Part shown: one piece after another, positions 57,270-64,000 of the stretch
How the letters are laid out: every line of letters starts with the position of its first letter
Position numbering within the stretch: the stretch's first letter is position 1
Assembly: GCF_020360975.1 (NCBI RefSeq)
Contig: NW_025408676.1
Coordinates: 434,001-498,000 of the forward strand
Length of the DNA stretch: 64,000 nt
Direction: 5' to 3'
Origin: Hirsutella rhossiliensis
Taxonomy: Eukaryota; Ascomycota; Sordariomycetes; Hypocreales; Ophiocordycipitaceae
The notes under the pieces: generated by a model
What the model was told of the DNA's origin: nothing
The model's input: only the letters and a program-made list of their open reading frames with translations
Database searches by the model: none
Program-made: the position numbers and the translations under genes

Positions 57270-57960
57270 TTTCTTTCTTCTCTATAGGAGTTTAGAAGCC
57301 TATTCGTAAGTAAGGGGTCCTATTATATAAATAGGCTGCTATTAAAATAGCTTCTCCCTATAGATATTTAGGTAGTTTTGCCGTAAATAAAATAGCTCGG
57401 ACTTTATTTAAAATAGTCCTATTAATCCTCTCTATTACTCCGTTTAATTCGGGAGTCCTAGGAGGGCTAGTTTAATATTTAATTCCCTTTCTTAAGTAGT
57501 AGGGTTTTATTTTATATAGGAATTCTTTTACGTTATCCGAAAAGACTTCCTTTATAGTAATATTATCCTAGTTATTTTTAACTAAGGCTTTATATTCTAA
57601 GAATATATCTAGGGCTTCTGCCTTAAATTATATTAAAGATATTTCTAAATATCTTATCCCTATATCTAAAAAGGTTATAAAAGAGGTATATTTATTATAA
57701 GTAAGGGTCTTTATAAGTCCCTAAATATTAATAGTAACTCTATTAAGGTAATTATATGCCTTATTAAATAGGGATTTATTCTTCTTATTAGTTGCCTTTA
57801 CTTTAATATAAGCCTCGTATTCTTTAATTTTTATAATATCCTTCTTAGGGATAGTTATATCTTTATTATATCTTTTAAAGGTTTCTAGTAAGGCTTTAAG
57901 ACTTATATATCCTAGCCTTAAATACTATAAATAAAAGTTAAGGTCCTTTATATTATTCCT
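57270..57960 (-). pseudogene. C1 integrase core
   Basis: Minus strand. First Asp in S-F-I-T-F-L-D-I-G near 57665; second in V-F-S-D-N-V-K-E near 57540; Glu in N-G-V-I-E-R-I-N near 57440-57425, all intact. The upstream zinc domain (about 57960-57890) has R-G-H-I-G; its cysteines have become tyrosine. 56640-57270 is the acidic linker with Pro/Ser-rich repeats (about 56830-56930, near-identical 27-30 bp units). Confidence 0.8.
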
Positions 57961-58289
57961 TATATTATTAATATTATATAGGAATGTCTTTTTCTTTAAG
58001 AAAGGAATTTCTAAAGAGAAGATATAAAGGTTATCTTACTATTTTCCTTTAAATATAATATTAGCCTAGTTATCTAGCAGGAAAATTGCCATACTATTAA
58101 TAAAGGTATAAGTATTTTTAAAATACGATTAGCTTATAATATTTACCCTTAATTTAAGTATAAAAAGGCAGTTTCTTAAGATAAATAGCCTTTTATTATT
58201 CGGAAATCTAAAAAGAAGATCTCTATAGCCTTTAACAATTATATAGGATTTAACCTTAGTAGAGATAGTCCGAAAATTAATAGGGAATT

Positions 58290-58830
58290 TCTTTTCCGAT
58301 TCTATATACCTAGTAGTACCGGTATCGTATATAAAATTATAGAAATTTCTATTCTCTAAGGTTTTATTAAGGATTTCCTTCTCTTTTACCTTATATATAA
58401 GGTCTTTAATTCGAGAGGAATTTAAAGGTCCTATTTACCTATTATTAAATACGGCTTTTTTAAGGATATTCGAAGAGATATATACCTCTACTTCTTCTTC
58501 GGAGCTTTTATAGCCTCTAGGGGTAAGAGGAGGAATAGAAAAATCGATTTCCGGTTCTTCGTCCGTTTAATTATCGATTTCTATTTTTTCTGCTTCCGAT
58601 ATATATAGAAAAAAGGGTTTTTTCGTCTTCTTATCGACGTAAGAGTCTAATTCGATAGGATATCCTTCTATAGAAGGTTTTCTAGGCCTCTTAAAAGGTA
58701 TTCCTTTATTTTAATTTTTTAAATTTTTAGAAAAGCCTTTAAGGGCCTTTTCTAAGTAAAGATAGTAGTAATCTTTAACTAGATACCCTTTCTTCTTATA
58801 GTAAGTATATTATAATATAATTTTTATCTT
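58290..58830 (-). pseudogene. C1 protease and gag knuckle
   Basis: Minus strand. The protease active site reads Y-D-T-G-T-T-R at about 58327-58306, Asp intact (58318-58326). About 58810-58745 holds the knuckle, with cysteines changed to tyrosine. Between them is a Lys/Pro-rich spacer. 57960-58290 continues toward integrase. Confidence 0.72.
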
Positions 58831-59492
58831 TTTCTAGGGCTTCTTAGTAAAGAAAGCCTACTTAGGAGGATTTTCTAGAGACTTAGTCCTCTTAAATTCG
58901 TCTATAAGACTACTAGAGAGAGACTCTAGATTAAAAGCTTCTAAGTTATTTCGAAGAGCTTATATTATATTAGTTATATAGCTAGAAAACGAGCCTAAAA
59001 GGCTGTTTAAAATCTAAGCTATAATAACTACTTCCGGAATTATAATATTCTATGCTTTTAGCTCTTCGAATACCTCTTTTACCTTATTTAGGTAGCCTTC
59101 TAAGGATTCGAAATCCCTTACTAAAGTATTAAAAAGCTCCTTTATAAGTAGGTAATTCGAGGTAAAGGAAATAGGGTTATATAGGTTTTCTAACCTATCT
59201 AACGCCTCTTTAGCATTTATTATATACTTTATTTACTTTAAAGGACTATCTTTAATATAAAGAAAAATTAAAGTAAGTGCTTCTTTTATTTTTAAGTAAT
59301 TTTCTTACTATATAGTAGTAGAAAGATTCTCTTTAACTAAAAGAGCCTATATTCGAATAGCCTAGAAAGTATAGTTAGAACTACCTTTAAGTTTAGTAAA
59401 TTCGAACTTATCCTTAGAGCCTATTTTAGAGAATTCGAGGTTGTATTAGAATTTCGAAGATTTTTCGAATTTATTACCCGACTTATAGAGAA
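58831..59492 (-). pseudogene. C1 gag N-terminal part
   Basis: Minus strand from just after the primer site. Copia Gag-like helical sequence, aligned with B1 (18800-19526). A 78-codon open frame at 59421-59657 crosses the LTR boundary and is a shadow, not the gag product. Confidence 0.55.
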
Positions 59493-59506
59493 GCCGGGCT
59501 TATAAC
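59493..59506 (-). promoter_or_regulatory. Primer-binding sequence of C1
   Basis: Minus strand GTTATAAGCCCGGC, one base inside the 5' LTR (59508). Same sequence as in B1 and D1 although the LTRs are unrelated in sequence. Confidence 0.62.
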
Positions 59507-59507
59507 C

Positions 59508-60204
59508 TATAAGAAGGTATAAGCAATAAGTATAGGATCGGGTAATTAATAACGTAAGCGGAAAGATCGGTCGAAGGAGTATAGGGTAGGATTTTATCCG
59601 GAATTTATAACGAGTATATAAGGGGCTTAATAATATATTTAAAGAATAGCGTTGCAAAAGATATATACGAACTTCCTTATTCTATCTACTACTCCTAGGG
59701 AAATCCTTTGTCTTTTATAGACTATTGCTCGCCTACTAATAGACTAATTAGTTAGCTTTCTAGTATATTCTATAGTGCTTAAAAAGCTCTATCTATAGTA
59801 TCTCTTCTTAACTTAGTAAGTGGTCTAATTATAGCGTGATAGTTAACGTAAGACTATAGGTTCTAGTATAAGTAGTGGATTTAACTAGAATATTCTATGC
59901 CCTACCTATTCTCGTATCGCGGATATCTTTAGAACCGCTAGGCTAAAATAGGTAATAAGGTATCCGTCCTACTTATAATTAACTTATGCATTTTATATAT
60001 ATTTTTATTTATAAGGATAGGCTTATCCTAACCTGCTTTTCTTAGAGGAAGGTATAGATGTCTAGTAGAGGTCTTTATCTTTTAAGGGTTATTCCCTTAA
60101 ACTATATTATAGAGCCTCTTTTTACTAGCTTATTCTATAAAGCTTCCCTATACCTATTATTTCTTTATAATAGTAAAATAGGAATATAAGGGTATATTCT
60201 TATA
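59508..60204 (-). repeat. 5' LTR of C1
   Basis: 697 bp, homologous to 53922-54618; same length. It keeps a few CA/TG absent from the other copy. Confidence 0.94.
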
Positions 60205-60510
60205 AAAGGGTAAAATAGTAGGACGCTTATTCTTTAAAGTAAAGGCCTTAGTATAGTAGCTAAGAGTCTTCTTTAACTTTAAGCTATTATTTAAATAATA
60301 TATTAAGAAGAAGGTAGCTTTTATATAAGCTACCTTTAAAGGACTATCTTACTTAGTTTTTATATAAAGAGGCCTATCTTTTAAAGCTTCTAAGTAGCTT
60401 TATTAAGCTTATATAACCTTTATAATAAAGTATAGGGCCTAGCTTTAATATAAAGGGCCTAAGACCCTTAGGAGCCTTATAAAGCCCCTTTAAAGGCTTT
60501 AAGACTATAA
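60205..60510 (+). pseudogene. L3 RT C-terminal part
   Basis: Continues L3 after C1, parallel to the minus strand of L2 from about 49420 to 49170. Ends at repeat R without RNase H. RIPed. Confidence 0.65.
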
Positions 60511-60688
60511 GGGCTTTTACCTTATATAGGCCTAAACTAAGGTCTAAGCTAAGTCTATATATAAGCGGCCTTTATACCTATATAAGCTAAGCTAATACTT
60601 CTTTTTCTTTTCCCTTTTATAGATTATTAACCTTTTTTTAATAAATTATACTTAAGCTTATACCTTTACTTACTTTATAATAGTATAA
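60511..60688 (+). repeat. Repeat R, copy 2
   Basis: 178 bp, same orientation as 13803-13980. It lies exactly where homology of L3 with L2 stops, so it may mark the edge of another element that truncated L3. Confidence 0.5.
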
Positions 60689-61163
60689 TCTAGCTTTTAT
60701 TTTATCCTTTTTATATCCTTATATATAAAATCGCTATTTTTAGTAACCTTTATAGCTAACGTTTAATTACTTAGTTTAGTTAAACCGCTTATACTAGTAT
60801 ATATATATATAAAATATCTATACTCTTATAATTATAAAATTAATATAAATATAATACTTAGTTTACTTAGGTAATTAAGAGCTTTTTATAATAATAGGGC
60901 TTTATATAACTAAGAGCAGTACTATTATACCTTAGTAAGTTTAATAGCTCCTTTATAGAGCTTAAGCTATAGCTACTTTATATAAAGGTAAAACTCTATA
61001 ATAATAGCGCTATAATAAGAAATATCTATATATAATATAACTATCTTTATATAGGCTTATCCTTATACTTATAAAGGTATCTCTTAGTATTTATATATAT
61101 TAATATAAATAAACTAGCTAACTTTATTATAAAGCTTTATATTAATTATAGCGAACTTAATAT
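60689..61163. other. AT-rich sequence, nothing recognised
   Basis: RIPed DNA with a TATATATATATA-type run near 60800. No homology found inside the window and no open frame. Confidence 0.35.
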
Positions 61164-61641
61164 TCTTATAAAGAGAGATATAAGAAGTATATATAAAATA
61201 TATAAAGGTAAAATTAAAAGTAAGAGGTTAGATAAGTAAGGTAGATATATTTAATTCTTATAAGGGTAGTAATTATAGGAAGGGAGTAATTATTATATTA
61301 TATTAATATTCCTTCTTTCTTTTATTTAACGCCCTTCTTTATACTTATTTAGTATCTTAATTAATAAAGAAGATCTTACTTAAAGAAGCTACTAATATCC
61401 TTTTAACTACTAAGCTTTTTACTAGTTTTTCCCCCTCTTTTCTAGCCGTTATTAGTATATCTATCTTATCTCTCGCTACCTTTATAGGAAGCTATCGCTA
61501 CTTATACTTCCTCTTATACCCTTACCTTCCTTTTTATACCTCTTTTTAGCTCCTTCTTTAAAACTTATTTTTTAGCTTCCTAGGTTCTTTATACTAAGGG
61601 ATATCTCTAAGAACTATAAAATTAAGCTATGCTTTATAATA
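61164..61641 (-). repeat. 3' LTR of D4
   Basis: Starts TCTTATAAAG, ends CTTTATAATA; 478 bp, aligned with the D1 LTR throughout. Confidence 0.91.
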
Positions 61642-61899
61642 TACCTCCTTAGCTAAAGCCTTCCCTTATAGAAAGGGTAAAGCTAAATTAAGCTAGTAAG
61701 CGTATAAAAGAGGTCTTAGTCTATACTTATCCCTTACTTAAGAAATCTAGGTTTTAGCCTTAGGCTCTTTTAAACCTACTTTTAGGAAAAAGGGGCCTAA
61801 GAAGGAAATTAAGTCTTATATAAAAGGGGGGCTTCTCTAAGGATAAGTCTTTAAAAAGGAGGCCTTTAAGAAGAATAAGTCCTAATTAAGCTAGGGGCC

Positions 61900-63700
61900 C
61901 TTCTTTAAGATAAGTCTTAGTTCCTCTCTTTAGCTATAGACGTTTCCTTCCTTATATATACTATTAGCTCCTCTTATAGACTCTTAAAGCGGGCTTCTAA
62001 GGATAGCTTCTCTTAAACGTCTTCTAGCTTAATTTACTATAAAAAGATAGCTAGCTTCTACTTTAGTAAGGGCTTTATAAGACCGTTAGCTTTTATCGTT
62101 ACTATTAAAACTTAACGGATAGAAATAAGTCCCTTTTAGACCTCTTAGCGTAACTAATACTAATAGATATTAATATATTATAGCTAGGTTAATAGCTTAC
62201 TATTTTCCTTTATAAGAATTTATATAGTCTATATATTATTATATTCTATAGCTAATAGGGACGGAATTTATAGTTATAAAGATATTAGTAGCTAGCTAAG
62301 AAAAATCGCTTCTTTTAATACTTTTAAAAGAGCTAGTAGCTCTACCTTTATACTTAAAGTTATAATAATAGCTTACTTTAAAGCTCTCTAAGTAATAGTT
62401 CCTTTAAAAAGGGATATAATATACCCCTATAAGCTCTTTTTATCTAAGGAATTATCTATAAAGGACGAATTACTTAAATAAAGAAATATTTCGGTAGCTA
62501 ATTTCCTTCCCTACCTTCTTAAGTATAAACTATATAATCTTATTAAATAGAGATAAAAGATTACTTAGTTTACTACTTCTTAGTGCCTAGGGCTAGGATT
62601 TTAGTTATATCGAGCTAGCTAAGAGACTATAAAAGAGATATCTAGTCTAGTAAAAATAGCTAAAAATAAAGTAAGGAGCTTACCTTTTATTAATATCGGT
62701 ATTTCTCTTACCCCCTAGCTTAAAAGGATAGATTAAGTAAAAGCTCTTTATTTAATATTAGCATAAAAGGAAGCTTCTTATTAAGGGAATTAGGGAGGAA
62801 TTTATAAGCGACCTTATTAATATAAGGGTCTTAGGTAAGCTAGATAGTTTATTAGGACCTATTTTAAAGGATTTAAATCCCTAGGAACTACTTTAGCTCC
62901 CTTAGCTTAGTTATCTTATACCTTTATTATAAACCTTTTATAGCCTCCCTTATAATTACCTCTTCCTCTCTTAGGTAGGCTTAGATAATATTATTAACGT
63001 AAAAGAAGACTATGATTTTATCTTTTTATATTATATATAGTTCTTAAAGGACTTTCTTAAAGCCTAGGGCTTTAAGGGAACCTATTAAATACTATTACTA
63101 AAGAAGGGGTAATCTTTATAGTCTATATAAAGCTTTCCTAAGCTATAGAACCTTTCCTAGCTATTAAAAGCTTAGTAAAAGGTATATATAGATAACTTCT
63201 TCTTCCTTAAGTAAGTAGTTAATAAAGGCGTTAACTATATCTATTTAATTAAGTTCGAGGTTAAATTCTACTACTATAGCTAAAAGGGTCTAAAAAGATA
63301 TCCTTACTAAGGTAGTTACCTTAGTAAGTAGATCCCCTTTTTCCTACTAGTTCCTATAGATAACTAGCTAAGCCTTATATTTTTAAAGGAAGCTATATTT
63401 ATTAGTTTTATAGATAAAGACTTACTTATAGCTAATGACTTATTTCCTCTTGCCTTTTCCTTAAGGACCTCTTTAAAAGACCTTATTTCTTTATATAAAG
63501 CTAGGTAGTCTTTCTAAGCCTAGAAAAACTAGTCTTTAAAGAGGTGTTTTTCTAGCTGCTTTTAGTTTACTAGTAGGTCTAAGAGGTTTCTTTTATATAC
63601 CTTCCTTACTAATAGCTATAGCTTAAAGAGCCGGCCTACTATAAATACTTTATAGGAACTATCTTATATAAGTATTAAATAGAAGTTAGAAAAATAATCG
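61900..63700 (-). pseudogene. D4 RNase H and RT
   Basis: Minus strand. RNase H around 62560-62050, RT from about 63700 to 62800, including the Y-V-D-D region near 63000-62985 (here Y-V-N-N). The order matches D1, with no insertion. Stops at nearly all Gln and Trp codons. Confidence 0.75.
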
Positions 63701-64000
63701 AAATAAAAATAAGGTTAGTCTTCTTTAATAACTATATTAAGCCCTATACCTTCCTTTACTTCTTAAAGTAAGGATAAAAAGGCAGCTAGGTAATCCTTTA
63801 AGAGAGATACCTTTCCTACCCCCTTAAGGGTTAAGATAAAAAGACTAACTAAAAAAGCTGCTTTTAGATCTTCTTCTTATATAGGAGGAGGCATAGGGAG
63901 GTAAGCGTATTCTAGCTCTATTACTTTCCTATAGTCTCCTTCTTTATCTAGATTATCTAATTTAATAGCTTCCTTTTCTTTAAAGTTAGTATTATCCTTA

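Larger units (their letters stand above)
53922..60204 (-). mobile_element. Ty1/copia element C1, complete
   Basis: 6283-bp element: LTRs of 697 bp at both ends, TATAAGAAGG to TTCTTATA (RIP forms of TG...CA), perfect 5-bp TSD AAAGG at 53917-53921 and 60205-60209. Minus strand: 5' LTR 59508-60204, primer site, gag, protease, integrase, RT, RNase H, motif array, polypurine tract, 3' LTR. Moderately RIPed: several catalytic residues remain readable (protease D-T-G, integrase D and E). It sits in LINE L3. Confidence 0.95.
45180..60510 (+). mobile_element. LINE L3, split by L2 and C1
   Basis: Non-LTR element on the + strand in three pieces: 45180-47563, 53521-53921 and 60205-60510. They join once L2 (one TSD AAAGGTATAG) and C1 (one TSD AAAGG) are removed. 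5'-truncated, starting in the sequence that corresponds to about 52240 of L2, and ending before the RNase H region. RIP-saturated. Confidence 0.75.
61164..64000 (-). mobile_element. Ty1/copia element D4, runs off the right edge
   Basis: Reverse D element: 3' LTR at left (61164-61641), polypurine tract as CCTCCTT-like, RNase H and RT on the minus strand, then the acidic linker up to the window end (64000 aligns with about 32400 of D2). The candidate left TSD is AATAT (61159-61163); the other end is not visible. RIP-saturated. Confidence 0.88.

Noticed and set aside
59421..59657. 78-codon minus-strand frame
   Set aside because: It runs across the C1 LTR/primer-site border, so it is fortuitous.
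1..64000. AT-rich mitochondrial DNA or an alternative genetic code with TAA/TAG as Gln
   Set aside because: Nuclear LTR and LINE elements with TSDs fill the window, and the stops track CpA loss; D1 shows CAA and CAG still used beside TAA and TAG.

Overview
This window looks like a gene-free heterochromatic block from a filamentous ascomycete (Pezizomycotina). Almost every base belongs to a transposon, and nearly all of those have been destroyed by repeat-induced point mutation (RIP). RIP turns CpA into TpA, read as TpG to TpA on the other strand, so CA and TG are almost gone: reading bases 1-540 I find neither. TA-rich words and stop codons replace CAA/CAG (Q), TGG (W) and CGA (R) codons. I see no host gene, rRNA, tRNA gene, CRISPR array or telomere. 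The species cannot be named from this sequence.

Layout. 1-8130: Ty1/copia element A (+), whose 5' end lies outside the window. It carries a family-B solo LTR, three family-D solo LTRs (one nested in the B LTR) and a SINE-like insert. 8131-10014: LINE fragment L0 (-). 10015-10261: repeat X. 10262-12947: internally deleted Ty3/gypsy element G1 (+). 12948-14137: truncated D LTR, AT-rich sequence and short repeat R. 14138-20107: copia element B1 (-) with an embedded, unrelated gypsy-like gag segment. 20108-26109: unidentified RIPed repeats, LINE ORF1 fragment L4 (+), the second X copy and two D solo LTRs. 26110-43498: chromodomain gypsy element G2 (-), split by two complete family-D copia elements, D2 (28268-35242, itself carrying a second SINE-like copy) and D1 (36057-42277). 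43499-45152: truncated D element D3 (-). 45180-60510: LINE L3 (+), split by full-length LINE L2 (-, 47564-53520) and copia element C1 (-, 53922-60204). 60511-61163: repeat R and AT-rich filler. 61164-64000: D element D4 (-), running off the window.

The target-site duplications give a relative history. G2 is older than D1, D2 and D3. L3 is older than L2 and C1. Element A is older than its solo LTRs and its SINE-like insert. D1 is youngest: its two LTRs differ only by six CpA-context transitions and one indel, and it alone keeps many CA/TG dinucleotides.

The most interesting items are a candidate tRNA-headed SINE family with 11-13 bp target duplications, a copia element whose RT region is replaced by a gypsy-like gag, a repeated motif between pol and the polypurine tract in all four copia families, and a shared primer-binding sequence that resembles an anticodon arm. 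All domain names come from reading conserved motifs by eye in RIP-damaged frames. Boundaries with a stated TSD are good to the base; the others are approximate by about 10-50 bp.
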